From contig CACPBQ010000001.1 of NCBI GenBank assembly GCA_902632125.1, positions 1 through 64,000 of the forward strand: a DNA stretch of 64,000 bases. Direction: 5' to 3'. This DNA comes from Paracoccaceae bacterium (GTDB taxonomy: Bacteria; Pseudomonadota; Alphaproteobacteria; Rhodobacterales; Rhodobacteraceae). The notes beneath the pieces are model-generated. The model was not told where the DNA came from. It saw only the letters and a list, made by a program, of their open reading frames with translations, and did not search any database. This document shows positions 36,700-46,065 of the stretch, one piece after another (position 1 is the first letter of the stretch; each line of letters starts with the position of its first letter). The position numbers and the translations under genes are program-made.

Positions 36700-36770
36700 C
36701 GGTTTTATCCTCCCATTATGGTTTCCGACGTTCATAATTACCGGGTACCAACCCGATCTTCAATTCAGCC

Positions 36771-37847
36771 CTAGTGAGGAAAGGGCCAAAGCCTTAGTTT
36801 TTCTTTTGCAACCCGCCACAATTGAGCAATTCCATGTGGCTCCACTATAAGAAACACTATTATTAAAAATCCAACAATCATAAATTCTAAATGGGCGGCT
36901 AAATCTGTTGGCCAACCCAACCCGGTGACGAGCACGTTTTTCAATAATACGGGTAAAAGGACAAGAAATGCTGCTCCCGCAAAACTACCAAAAATTGAAC
37001 CCAGTCCACCTATAATAATCATAAAAAGAACTAAAAACGATTTATTGATCCCAAATACCTCACCTACTTCTACGGCGCCTAGATATACTGAGAAAAAAAG
37101 AGCACCAGAAACACCTACGAAAAAAGAGCTTATTGCGAAAGCACTCAATTTAGCCGTCAGTGGGTTCACACCTATAATCTCAGCAGCAATATCCATGTCC
37201 CGAATAGCCATCCATTTCCGACCCATCGCTCCTCGGGTTAGGTTTCTAGCGACAACAGCTGATATGGTAACAAAAACGAGGCAAAATAGATAAACGGCCC
37301 AGGGTTCGGTATTAGCGCCGGTAATCGGTATTCCAAAAAGAGTTCTCTCTGGAGAATTGATTTGACCAGATGCAGAATAATTATAGAACCAAGGAACCCG
37401 GTTAAATAGCCAAACTAAGAAAAACTGTGCTGCCAAAGTTGCAACTGCCAGATAAAATCCTTTGATCCTAAGTGATGGTAAACCAAACAAAACGCCTACA
37501 AAAGCTGTGACCCCTCCAGCGAGCAGAATATGTACGACCATACTTACCTCGGGAAACGCCGTCATTAATTTATAAGTCGCATAAGCACCAACAGCCATAA
37601 ATCCACCGGTACCTAAAGAAACTTGCCCACAATAGCCTGTGAGAATATTCAATCCAATTGCAGCTATAGAATAAATTAAAAAAGGTAAGAATATTGCATT
37701 TACCCAATAATCATTGAGTAAAAATGGGATAATAGCAAAAGCAATTATCAACACGGCATAGTATCTATACCGATCAAATTTTATAGGGAAAGTCTGACTA
37801 TCTTCTCGATATGTCGTACTGAAATCTCCAGCCTCACGATAAAACAT
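36771..37847 (-). CDS. Branched-chain-type ABC transporter permease (LivM-like)
   Basis: 358 aa with about ten hydrophobic segments. LivM-type motifs: AAIGLNILTGYCGQVSLGTGGFMAVGAY and GLPSLRIKGFYLAVATLA (shown in shorter form: LTGYCGQVSLGTGGF), plus ARNLTRGAMGRKWMAIRDMD as the cytoplasmic coupling loop. Near the C-terminus is IIGGLGSIFGSFAGAAFLVL. It follows the LivH-like permease by 3 bp, and the two form the membrane heterodimer. Confidence 0.93.
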   Translation of the reverse strand: MFYREAGDFSTTYREDSQTFPIKFDRYRYYAVLIIAFAIIPFLLNDYWVNAIFLPFLIYSIAAIGLNILTGYCGQVSLGTGGFMAVGAYATYKLMTAFPEVSMVVHILLAGGVTAFVGVLFGLPSLRIKGFYLAVATLAAQFFLVWLFNRVPWFYNYSASGQINSPERTLFGIPITGANTEPWAVYLFCLVFVTISAVVARNLTRGAMGRKWMAIRDMDIAAEIIGVNPLTAKLSAFAISSFFVGVSGALFFSVYLGAVEVGEVFGINKSFLVLFMIIIGGLGSIFGSFAGAAFLVLLPVLLKNVLVTGLGWPTDLAAHLEFMIVGFLIIVFLIVEPHGIAQLWRVAKEKLRLWPFPH

Positions 37848-37850
37848 TAA

Positions 37851-38837
37851 CTATACCCTCTCAATAATCTTTTCGCCAAACAAACCTTGAGGACGAAAAA
37901 CCAAAAGCAATAACGCCAAAACGTAAGCAAACCAATTTTCCGTTGCCCCGCCGATTAATGGGCCTACAAGAAACTCAAATAATTTCTCGCCTACTCCAAT
38001 TATCAGACCACCGACGATCGCTCCTGGAATAGAAGTGAATCCACCAAGCATCAAAACAGGCAATGCTTTTAAAGCAATTAGTGATAACGAAAACTGTACG
38101 CCTGATTTAGTGCCCCACATTATGCCGGCAACAAGCGCCACAAAACCAGCGACTGACCACACCATAATCCATATGAAGTTCAAGGAAACACCAACCGATA
38201 AAGCAGCTTGGTGATCATCGGCAACGGCACGCATCGCTCGCCCTTCTTTGGTATATTGGGCGAAGATAACTAAACTACCAACAAGAGTAATCGCTATAAT
38301 TGTGGCAACAATATCTAGGTTATCGATAAAAAACCCATAGTCAAAAATGTTGTAAGTAGCTTCATCAATCCACAAATTAATGCCCTGCGGCAAACCAACG
38401 TCGAGCTTTTTTATTTCAGAGCCCCACATCATATCACCCAAGCCTTCCATAAAATATGCCAAACCAATTGTTGCCATAAATAGAATTATAGGTTCCTGCC
38501 CAACTAAATGTTTAAAAATAACCCGCTGAACTAACCAGGCTAAAACTACCATTACCAAGACAGTCGAAACTATTCCTACCAGTGCGGGTAGATGCCATCC
38601 AAAATGATGAACTTTAGTTCCAAGAACCGCATTTATTAAATGGGCAAAAGGTACCTGCCCTTCCATAACGCCAACCAAAGTCATCGCAGCAAAGAGCGCC
38701 ATAACTCCCTGAGCATAGTTAAAAATACCGGATGCTTTGTAAATTAAAACAAAACCCAAGGCGACCAAAGCGTACAAAACTCCAGCCATCAATCCATTAA
38801 AAAACACTTCTATGGCATAAATTAATTGATCTGGCAT
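37851..38837 (-). CDS. Branched-chain-type ABC transporter permease (LivH-like)
   Basis: 328 aa integral membrane protein. LivH hallmarks: GLMAGVLYALVALGFVLIYKA, IFNYAQGVMALFAA, the coupling region TKEGRAMRAVADDHQAALSVG, and LPVLMLGGFTSIPGAIVGGL near the C-terminus. It partners with the LivM-like permease downstream and receives substrate from the binding protein in the same operon. Confidence 0.94.
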   Translation of the reverse strand: MPDQLIYAIEVFFNGLMAGVLYALVALGFVLIYKASGIFNYAQGVMALFAAMTLVGVMEGQVPFAHLINAVLGTKVHHFGWHLPALVGIVSTVLVMVVLAWLVQRVIFKHLVGQEPIILFMATIGLAYFMEGLGDMMWGSEIKKLDVGLPQGINLWIDEATYNIFDYGFFIDNLDIVATIIAITLVGSLVIFAQYTKEGRAMRAVADDHQAALSVGVSLNFIWIMVWSVAGFVALVAGIMWGTKSGVQFSLSLIALKALPVLMLGGFTSIPGAIVGGLIIGVGEKLFEFLVGPLIGGATENWFAYVLALLLLVFRPQGLFGEKIIERV

Positions 38838-38894
38838 TTACTACTCCTCACAATTGATATCTGAGATAATGCACAGTGGTGCAACTGCAGTTTT

Positions 38895-39713
38895 TTAATC
38901 ATGGCTTACCCCCAAATAAGCATCAATTACAGCTTGGTTATTCCTTACCTCGCTAGGCGTCCCATCGCCAATTTTCTTTCCATAATCCATGACAACAACT
39001 CGATCAGATAGGTCCATTACAACACCCATATCATGCTCAATGAGTGCTATTGTCGTTCCAAATTCATCATTTACATCCAAAATGAAGCGGCTCATATCTT
39101 CTTTTTCTTCCACATTCATTCCGGCCATCGGCTCGTCTAACAATAACAATTTTGGCTCTGAGGCAAGAGCACGTGCTAGTTCCACACGCTTCTTTAAACC
39201 GTACGGAAGGCGAGAAACAGGTGTCTTTCTAATCGATTGGATTTCAAGAAAATCTATTACCCGCTCACAAATTTCGCGATTTTCAACCTCCTCCTTCTCA
39301 GCTTTCCCTCGCCAAATTGATTGAGAAATAAATCCAGCCTTCATTTGGGTAAGACGCCCAGTCATAACATTGTCCAAAACACTCATTCCTTCGAAAAGGG
39401 CTATGTTTTGAAATGTACGCGCAATACCTTGTCTAGCAACTTCAAAAGGTTTTAAAGCTGGCCGCTTTTCGCCTCTAAAAAACACTTCTCCCTCTTGGGG
39501 AACATAAAACCCTGAAACAACATTAAGCATGGATGACTTTCCAGCGCCATTTGGGCCTATTATCGCTCTAATCTCACCTTCTCTTATATCAAACGTGATA
39601 TCTTTGATCGCAGTAACACCGCCGAAACGAAGAGTAATGTTCTTCATCTCCATGACCACGCCACCGATTGTGCGCCCGTCCTCCGTCACATATCCATCAG
39701 TATTACTCAACAT
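38895..39713 (-). CDS. Branched-chain-type ABC transporter ATPase (LivG-like)
   Basis: 272 aa. Walker A GPNGAGKSS, Q-loop GIARTFQNIALFEGMSVLDN, signature region SRLPYGLKKRVELARALA, Walker B KLLLLDEPMAGMN and switch histidine ALIEHDMGVVM. The signature is LPYGLKKR instead of canonical LSGGQ, a common variant in this family. It starts 7 bp after the acyl-CoA ligase gene stop and lies before the two permease genes. Confidence 0.94.
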   Translation of the reverse strand: MLSNTDGYVTEDGRTIGGVVMEMKNITLRFGGVTAIKDITFDIREGEIRAIIGPNGAGKSSMLNVVSGFYVPQEGEVFFRGEKRPALKPFEVARQGIARTFQNIALFEGMSVLDNVMTGRLTQMKAGFISQSIWRGKAEKEEVENREICERVIDFLEIQSIRKTPVSRLPYGLKKRVELARALASEPKLLLLDEPMAGMNVEEKEDMSRFILDVNDEFGTTIALIEHDMGVVMDLSDRVVVMDYGKKIGDGTPSEVRNNQAVIDAYLGVSHD

Positions 39714-39720
39714 CTAACCC

Positions 39721-41688
39721 TCACTGAGCAGCAATTGCTGCTACGTTATTCGTCGTTGCGTCTTTGATTTGCAATGTAGCTGAAATTTGTCCTTTTCGGC
39801 CATCTTCATAAGTTACCTCTGTTTCTGTGTAAATTGAGGTTGATCCATCATACAAAGCATTGATCAAATCTTCGAACTTATCAGCTATAATTTTACGCCT
39901 CACTTTTCTCGTGCGCGTTAATTCTCCATCGTCAGCGTCTAGCTCCTTATGCAGGACTAAAAAACGATGAATTTGACATCCAGCTAACATTTTATCCTTC
40001 GCTATCGACGCATTAACCTCTTCGACATGGGATTGAATTGTCTCAAGCACTTTTGGATGCCCTGCCAGTTCTTGGTAACTGGAATAGGCAATGTTATTGC
40101 GCTCAGCCCAATTCCCAACGGCGGACAAATCAATATTCACAAAAGCAACACAACGCTCTTTGCCAGCTCCAAAGACAACAGCCTCTAGAATATTTGGATA
40201 AAACTTTAATTTATTTTCAACATATTTGGGTGCAAACATAGAACCATCGGACATTTTAGCTACATCCTTGGCTCGATCAATAATACGCAAATGCCCCGTA
40301 TCTTCTTCAAAAAAACCAGCGTCACCCGTAGCAACCCAACCCTCTGGATCTTTCGTATCAGCCGTACTTTCAGGGTTTTTATAATATTCAACGAATGTAC
40401 CCGGGCTTTTGTAATAAACCTCTCCATTATCGCCTATCCGAACTTCAACTCCCGGAGTTGGAACACCAACGGTATCCCCGCGTACTTCTCCGTCTGGCTG
40501 CTGCGTTATATAAACCGACGCCTCAGTCTGTCCGTAAAGTTGCTTAAGGTTTATTCCCAAGGATCGATAAAATTCAAAAATTTCGGGCCCAATTGCTTCT
40601 CCAGCGGTGTAACCGACACGCACTTTTGAGAAACCCAACGTATTCTTTAGCGGACCATATACCATCAACTCCCCTAGGAAATATTTTATCCGACTAGCAA
40701 CTCCAACCGATTTTCCATCAAGTATATCCGCACCCACGTGTCGCGCGTGATCCATGAAATAATCAAATAACCATTTTTTGAAACGTCCAGAGTCCTCCAT
40801 ACGTATCATTACGTTGGTAAGTTGCATCTCAAAAACTCTTGGAGGCGCAAAATAGTAAGTTGGACCTATCTCTCTAAGGTCATTGGATAAGGTATCGGCG
40901 CTTTCGGGACAATTTACGCAAAATCCACTCCACATGGCTTGCCCAACAGAAAATATAAAGTCACCGATCCAAGCCATTGGCAAATAGGCCAAAATTTCGT
41001 CACTCTGTTTCAAATCGTCAAACTGGCATGTAGTCTTTGCGGTTTCAATAATATTGGCGTTTGATAAAACAACCCCTTTCGGCTTACCTGTTGTACCAGA
41101 AGTGTACAGCATAACGCACGTAGAGTCGTAGTCGAGAGCACCCTCTCTTTCACTTAAAGTCGTCCTAGTGCTAGAACCACTATTTTTTCCGTTCTCCATG
41201 ATTGAAGCAAAAGAATGTAATTTTGAGTGGTCATATTTTCGAAGGCCTCGACCATCAAGATAAATCATTTGCTTAAAGTCAGGGAGTTTAGACTGAATCT
41301 CTAAAATTTTGTCTACTTGCTCTTGATCGCCAGCAATGACAAACTTAGCACCGCAATGTGCAAGTACATATTCCATCTCATCGGCTACCGAGTCCTGATA
41401 TTGGGGTACGGGAGTTGCACCGGTCATCTGTATTGAGATCATTGCGATATATAGATCAGGCCGATTACGTCCAAGTATAGCAACAAAATCACCAGGCTTA
41501 ATTCCCAACTCAATTAAACCAAGAGCAAAATATTCAGCTTCTTCCAAAGCTTTCGTCCAAGACCAGGTTTGCCAGATACCAAATTCTTTTTCTCGAAAGG
41601 CAGCTGAGCTTCCAAAACTGCTCGCATTTTTTCGCAATAAAGCGGGTAGTGATACCATATCATTGGTACCTAGTTTCGGCTGTGCCAA
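39721..41688 (-). CDS. AMP-binding long-chain acyl-CoA synthetase-like enzyme
   Basis: 655 aa, TTG start with GGAGG 8 nt upstream. First gene of the importer operon. ANL motifs are intact: the P-loop TCVMLYTSGTTGKPKGVVLS, YGQTEASVYITQQPDGE, TGDAGFFEEDTGHLRIIDR and AKDVAKMSDGSMFAPKYVEN. The length and the last motif resemble long-chain acyl-CoA synthetases. It makes acyl-AMP and then acyl-CoA from a fatty or aromatic acid. Co-transcription with the importer suggests that it traps the imported substrate as a CoA thioester. Confidence 0.92.
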   Translation of the reverse strand: MAQPKLGTNDMVSLPALLRKNASSFGSSAAFREKEFGIWQTWSWTKALEEAEYFALGLIELGIKPGDFVAILGRNRPDLYIAMISIQMTGATPVPQYQDSVADEMEYVLAHCGAKFVIAGDQEQVDKILEIQSKLPDFKQMIYLDGRGLRKYDHSKLHSFASIMENGKNSGSSTRTTLSEREGALDYDSTCVMLYTSGTTGKPKGVVLSNANIIETAKTTCQFDDLKQSDEILAYLPMAWIGDFIFSVGQAMWSGFCVNCPESADTLSNDLREIGPTYYFAPPRVFEMQLTNVMIRMEDSGRFKKWLFDYFMDHARHVGADILDGKSVGVASRIKYFLGELMVYGPLKNTLGFSKVRVGYTAGEAIGPEIFEFYRSLGINLKQLYGQTEASVYITQQPDGEVRGDTVGVPTPGVEVRIGDNGEVYYKSPGTFVEYYKNPESTADTKDPEGWVATGDAGFFEEDTGHLRIIDRAKDVAKMSDGSMFAPKYVENKLKFYPNILEAVVFGAGKERCVAFVNIDLSAVGNWAERNNIAYSSYQELAGHPKVLETIQSHVEEVNASIAKDKMLAGCQIHRFLVLHKELDADDGELTRTRKVRRKIIADKFEDLINALYDGSTSIYTETEVTYEDGRKGQISATLQIKDATTNNVAAIAAQ

Positions 41689-41836
41689 TGCTGTTTCCTC
41701 CCAGTAACAACTAAAAAAAATAAGCGTTAAAAAAAAAATTCAACCCATAATTTTCGTAAGAGCGTAGCCTGTGTGTTTAACTTAAAATTATAGAATATCC
41801 AAGTTTAAAAAAACAAATAGAAACAAAAGGCTATAT

Positions 41837-43087
41837 TTATAAATCAAAACTAGAAAAGGGAATGTATTTAACTTTATCTCCATATTTAACCCTGATTTCC
41901 TCATCAGGTAATTCAACAAATCCAGTCGCCCAAGCTAATCCACTCGTTAAGCCAGACCCTTCAGATTTAAAAATTTCTACACTATTGTTTACAACTTTCG
42001 CTCGAAGGAACTCTCGACGACCAGCTTTCTTAGTTTTTTCGAACGCTGCTGGCATATAGTAAGCTTGAGGCACCACCCAATTTCCTCCAGAAAATTTTGA
42101 TAAGGCCGGATGTACAAAAACCAGAGCACAGGTAGCTGCAGCTACAGGATTTCCTGGAAGACCAAATATTGGAGTATGGTTCCAAAAGCCCATTGCCATA
42201 GGTCTTCCGGGCTTTATAGCCACTCTCCACTCAGTGACCTGTCCTTCATTTTTTAATATTGAAGATATGTGATCTTGCTCACCGGCAGAAGCTCCTCCCG
42301 AGGTAATTAAGACGTCAAAAGCCTTTGATGCATTATTCAAATGATCCCGAAGCAGATTGAGATTGTCTGGAATTTTTCCAAGTTCGGATACTTCGTAGCC
42401 CCACGCCCTTAACAAATTAGCAATCATCGGCGAATTTACGTCAAAAACTGAGCCAAACTCAAGCGGTTGCCCAAAACTAATCAATTCATCACCGGTAGAA
42501 AAAATTCCAACTTTGAGCTTTCTGTAAACTTGAACACTTCCAATTCCTGTAGAGATAAAAGAGGCAACCATAAATGGTGTTATCAAGTCCCGTTTGCGAG
42601 CAATTAATTGTCCCTGCTGTATATCCTCCCCAACCTTTCTGGTGTTTGCACCGAGTTTCAATTTATTTTCAAAGTAAATATTGTTGCCAGTAATCTTTAC
42701 ATCTTCTTGCAATACAACCGTATCAGCACCCGCTGGTAAAACGGCACCGGTAAAAATACGTACGGCTTGGCCTTTCTCGACAGTTTGAGAAAATGGATGG
42801 CCAGCAGCTGACCTGCCTTTTTTTAATTCTAAATTTTTTTCATATCCTGCTACAAACTTAAAAGCAAAACCGTCAACTGCTGAGTTCGAAAAAGGTGGAG
42901 AGGCCGAAACTGCTTCTAAATCACTGGCTAAGATTCTTCCAACGGCTAAATTTATCGGTAGGGCTTCAGTTTCAACAGTAGGAATGATGCTATTTTTCAA
43001 ATGCAACAAAGCATTATCCAACGGCGTCCAGTCTACTCCCGGTGGGAGAGCAAAACAATCATTATTAATTTGCTTCTTTGTACTCAT
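41837..43087 (-). CDS. moeA: Molybdopterin molybdotransferase MoeA
   Basis: 416 aa. Inserts molybdate into adenylated molybdopterin. Key stretches: GRILASDLEAVSASPPFSNS with SAVDGFAF, VRIFTGAVLPAGADTVVLQED, FSTGDELISFGQ, TSGGASAGEQDH and KPGRPMAMGFWNHTPIFGLPGNPVA. It overlaps the unknown gene upstream by 4 bp and is the last gene of the fdhD-mobA-mobB-unknown-moeA operon. Confidence 0.97.
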   Translation of the reverse strand: MSTKKQINNDCFALPPGVDWTPLDNALLHLKNSIIPTVETEALPINLAVGRILASDLEAVSASPPFSNSAVDGFAFKFVAGYEKNLELKKGRSAAGHPFSQTVEKGQAVRIFTGAVLPAGADTVVLQEDVKITGNNIYFENKLKLGANTRKVGEDIQQGQLIARKRDLITPFMVASFISTGIGSVQVYRKLKVGIFSTGDELISFGQPLEFGSVFDVNSPMIANLLRAWGYEVSELGKIPDNLNLLRDHLNNASKAFDVLITSGGASAGEQDHISSILKNEGQVTEWRVAIKPGRPMAMGFWNHTPIFGLPGNPVAAATCALVFVHPALSKFSGGNWVVPQAYYMPAAFEKTKKAGRREFLRAKVVNNSVEIFKSEGSGLTSGLAWATGFVELPDEEIRVKYGDKVKYIPFSSFDL

Positions 43088-43965
43088 GTTTCAAGCTTGT
43101 CAAAGCTTAAGCCAACAATCCAGCCCTCTTCCATAATTTGTTTTCGAAATTTGCAAGGAAGAATAGGAAGCAGTCTACCTTCTTTATTTAAATTTAGCAG
43201 ATTTTCTACTGTTCTGTAAGTTTGATATGCATCCGTGATATCATGGCAAAATACTTTGGAATTAGATTTGATTTCACTATCCAATGGAAACTTATAAAGG
43301 CTAGGGTAAACCTCTCCTAATACAATTTGAGCAGAATTGAAATCCTGATCGAAAGGCCAAACGCACAAATTCTTATAAAATTTTTCTCTTAATTTTTGGA
43401 GGTGAGGTATACCCATTAGGCTCTGTGAACCTACTGCACCAGTTGTAAACAATTTCCATACACTATGAGCTGATCGTGCATATTTTTCGCAAAGCCTAAA
43501 CTCACTTACACTATCTCCTGATCTATCGGTGCCCTTATGCGGCAAACCATCAAGACATAAATTTTGTGGACAACCCCAAAATGGGCCAATTCCTGGAAGC
43601 TTTAGATTTAATCTTTGGGCAACTTCAAATCTATTATTTGAATTGTTGTCATTATCAACAACCTTCCGCTTTAAAAGTTTCCAAATAGAAAAGACATTTG
43701 AGGAAGAAGTAACACTTTCGGAAAAACCCAGTGGATAGCCGAACGCAAAATCAAAGCCAACAAAAATACGCTCTTTTAGAACTAAAGATTTTTCAATCAG
43801 TTTTTCGATGAATATTAAGGCTTCTCGCCGAGTTCGAAAGTATTCTGTGTTTTGCATTTCAAAATTTATTGAATGGCAGATATAAATTGCATCTTTAGTC
43901 GGTTTTTTTGGAGAAGGTTTAGAACGGGCTGACCAATCTACCACGACCAGACGATCAAAGTTCAA
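43084..43965 (-). CDS. Conserved protein of unknown function in the Moco operon
   Basis: 293 aa. I recognise no characterised enzyme. The N-terminus VVVDWSARSKPSPKKPTKDA and FVGFDFAFGYPLGF suggest an RNase H-like or DUF429-like fold with acidic residues (D9, and D in GFDFAFG). Other strong stretches are GIGPFWGCPQNLCLDGLP, TTGAVGSQSLMGIP and VLGEVYPSLY. It overlaps mobB by 11 bp and moeA by 4 bp, so its product is made together with cofactor proteins. Similar genes occur next to moeA/mobB in other Rhodobacterales; a role in molybdenum cofactor handling is inferred from position only. Confidence 0.85.
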   Translation of the reverse strand: MNFDRLVVVDWSARSKPSPKKPTKDAIYICHSINFEMQNTEYFRTRREALIFIEKLIEKSLVLKERIFVGFDFAFGYPLGFSESVTSSSNVFSIWKLLKRKVVDNDNNSNNRFEVAQRLNLKLPGIGPFWGCPQNLCLDGLPHKGTDRSGDSVSEFRLCEKYARSAHSVWKLFTTGAVGSQSLMGIPHLQKLREKFYKNLCVWPFDQDFNSAQIVLGEVYPSLYKFPLDSEIKSNSKVFCHDITDAYQTYRTVENLLNLNKEGRLLPILPCKFRKQIMEEGWIVGLSFDKLET

Positions 43966-44446
43966 GATAATCCCCTATAAAGTTAGCAATACCAATTGTA
44001 TCATTTAAATCTAAACAAGTTTTATCGATAGGTATTTCTGCATCGGTGGCCAAAGCCAAAATAGTCGGGTCACTATTTGCAATTAAATCTCTATCGAGGT
44101 CTTTCCTGACCACTTCAATTTTTGGATGCTTATCCTGTTTAAAGCCCTCTACAAGTACCAAATCAACTTTTGATAGTTTTTTTATCAAATCTGTGAGTGT
44201 AGGTTGCAACTCATTATAATTCTCGTGCATTAGCACCCAACGTTTTTCTGACGCAACGAGAACCTCCTGGGCCCCAGCTTGCCTATGGCGGAAACTATCT
44301 TTTCCGGGCTGGTCAACATCAAAACCATGATGGGCATTTTTGATTGTAGAAACAGACAGGCTTCGGTTTTTGAACTCTACAACAAGTCTCTCCATCAGAT
44401 GTGTTTTGCCAGAATTTTTCCACCCTGTAATCCCAAATAATTTCAA
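43955..44446 (-). CDS. mobB: Molybdopterin-guanine dinucleotide biosynthesis adaptor MobB
   Basis: 163 aa GTP-binding protein that assists MobA. The Walker A region is GITGWKNSGKTHLMERLV at the N-terminus, followed by TIKNAHHGFDVDQPGKDSFR and HRQAGAQEVLVAS, typical of MobB. VDLVLVEGFKQDKHPKIEV is the second conserved block. It overlaps mobA by 4 bp upstream and the unknown gene by 11 bp downstream. Confidence 0.96.
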   Translation of the reverse strand: MKLFGITGWKNSGKTHLMERLVVEFKNRSLSVSTIKNAHHGFDVDQPGKDSFRHRQAGAQEVLVASEKRWVLMHENYNELQPTLTDLIKKLSKVDLVLVEGFKQDKHPKIEVVRKDLDRDLIANSDPTILALATDAEIPIDKTCLDLNDTIGIANFIGDYLEL

Positions 44447-45054
44447 AATATACCGATCCTTCTTTGAGCTTCTTCTAAGTCACTATGCGTATTGATATTA
44501 AAGAAAGGATCATATTTGACTGAAGGAAACAAAACCGTTTTTGCGGAATGTTTATCAGCCCACAGAACTATTTTTCGCAAACCGTCATGAATATTCTTTT
44601 CCAAGTCATCTGCTAACGAAACTGACCATAACCCAAAAGTAGGGTGTCTTACCAACTTGTTATTCTGTTTCGTCGCAGCAATAGAGATTAACGCGTTCTC
44701 CTTTAAACTCACATTTGACAATTTATTCGCCAGATCTGCTGGAAAGAAAGGGGTATCAGAAGCAACTGTGAGGATTGAAGTGAAACCATTTTTTTCGGCA
44801 AACCGCATTCCTGATAAAATTCCAGCCAATGGCCCAAAATATCCCTTTATTGTATCTGGAATGACTTGGATCTTTAAATCTGAAAATCGGCTAAGATCTC
44901 CATTCGCATTCAAGACAATTTTTTCCAACTGATCACTCAAACAATTCGTTATAATTTCCAAGATAGAAGTATCGCCGATATTCAATCTTCCTTTGTCAAT
45001 GCCGCCCATTCTCTGTGCCTGTCCACCTGCTAATATGACACCAAGAGTATTCAA
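44443..45054 (-). CDS. mobA: Molybdenum cofactor guanylyltransferase MobA
   Basis: 203 aa. Transfers GMP from GTP to molybdopterin to form the guanine dinucleotide cofactor used by DMSO-reductase-family enzymes, including formate dehydrogenases. Nucleotidyltransferase signature GVILAGGQAQRMGGIDKGRL at the N-terminus, GPLAGILSGMRFAEK and the metal-binding VASDTPFFPADL. It overlaps fdhD and mobB by 4 bp each. Confidence 0.96.
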   Translation of the reverse strand: MNTLGVILAGGQAQRMGGIDKGRLNIGDTSILEIITNCLSDQLEKIVLNANGDLSRFSDLKIQVIPDTIKGYFGPLAGILSGMRFAEKNGFTSILTVASDTPFFPADLANKLSNVSLKENALISIAATKQNNKLVRHPTFGLWSVSLADDLEKNIHDGLRKIVLWADKHSAKTVLFPSVKYDPFFNINTHSDLEEAQRRIGIF

Positions 45055-45935
45055 GCCAATTTTGATCCTGCGTTATAGGTTTCATCAATATTTTCAGAAC
45101 TAGCTGTCTCAATATCCCAGACTAAACGTTCCTTTCCAGATAAGCATAAAAACCGTTTGCCCCGTAATCTACCGATCAAAGTCATACCCAAGTCGTTAGC
45201 CAACTCGACACCCCAGGCTGTAAAACCTGAACGTGACACTAATATTGGTATCTCCATTAAAGCAGTTTTTATCACCATTTCAGAAGTCAATCGGCCAGTT
45301 GTATATAGAATTTTATCTCCACCAAAATTGTCATTTTCAAACATCCAACCCGCAACTTTATCGACGGCATTATGGCGACCCACATCCTCCATATAGACTA
45401 ATGGAATATTATCTTTACAAAGAACGGTGCCGTGAATTGCTCCAGCTTCAAGATATAAAGACGGAATTAAATTTATTTTTCTAGATAGGTCGTAAAGGTG
45501 TGATATTTTCATTTTTGAAGATGGTAGTTCGATATCTTGCAAACCATCCATTATATCACCGTATATAGTTCCGACGGCGCATCCACTTGTTCTTATTTTA
45601 CGAGATAGTTTTTCCTCGTAATTTGTTTCACGTTTCGTCCTTACGACAACTACATCCAAATCTTCATCGACTTCGATAGAAGTGATCTGATCGGTTTGTT
45701 TTATCATACCCTGATTTTTCAAATATCCCAATGCTAACAGAGATGGGTAATCACCAATTGTCATTGCAGTTACAATTTCCTGAGAATTTAAGTAAATCGT
45801 TAGAGGCCTTTCAGTAACAACAGGTATTTCTGAAATTTCACCGAAATGATCTATACCAGTCACCGAAGCAGTTAACTGCTTATTTTTTGGGTCTGGGCCA
45901 ACGAGTTTACTTTTTTCCCAAGAATTTTTAGACAA
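45051..45935 (-). CDS. fdhD: Formate dehydrogenase accessory sulfurtransferase FdhD
   Basis: 294 aa. FdhD transfers sulfur from IscS to the molybdenum cofactor of formate dehydrogenase. Recognised blocks: ERPLTIYLNSQEIVTAMTIG, YPSLLALGYLKNQGMI, EDVGRHNAVDKVAGW and TGRLTSEMVIKTALMEIPIL. The position of the E. coli C-x-x-C motif reads TSGCAVGTIYGD here, with a single cysteine. It is the first gene of the Moco operon, so a molybdenum formate dehydrogenase is expected elsewhere in the genome. Confidence 0.94.
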   Translation of the reverse strand: MSKNSWEKSKLVGPDPKNKQLTASVTGIDHFGEISEIPVVTERPLTIYLNSQEIVTAMTIGDYPSLLALGYLKNQGMIKQTDQITSIEVDEDLDVVVVRTKRETNYEEKLSRKIRTSGCAVGTIYGDIMDGLQDIELPSSKMKISHLYDLSRKINLIPSLYLEAGAIHGTVLCKDNIPLVYMEDVGRHNAVDKVAGWMFENDNFGGDKILYTTGRLTSEMVIKTALMEIPILVSRSGFTAWGVELANDLGMTLIGRLRGKRFLCLSGKERLVWDIETASSENIDETYNAGSKLA

Positions 45936-46065
45936 AAAACACTCTTTTTCTTAAATAACTTTACAAAAAACCGTAAACTCGTTTTTATAAGTGTCAACGC
46001 TTTGAAGTTTTAAAACTCGCTGTTTTGGCGAAACCAATTATCTAAAGAGCTTTCACGAATTTGGT

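Noticed and set aside
41689-41836. Long A and T homopolymers in the gap between moeA and the acyl-CoA synthetase gene
   Set aside because: Low-complexity sequence is expected in this AT-rich genome; no inverted repeat or promoter pair stood out.
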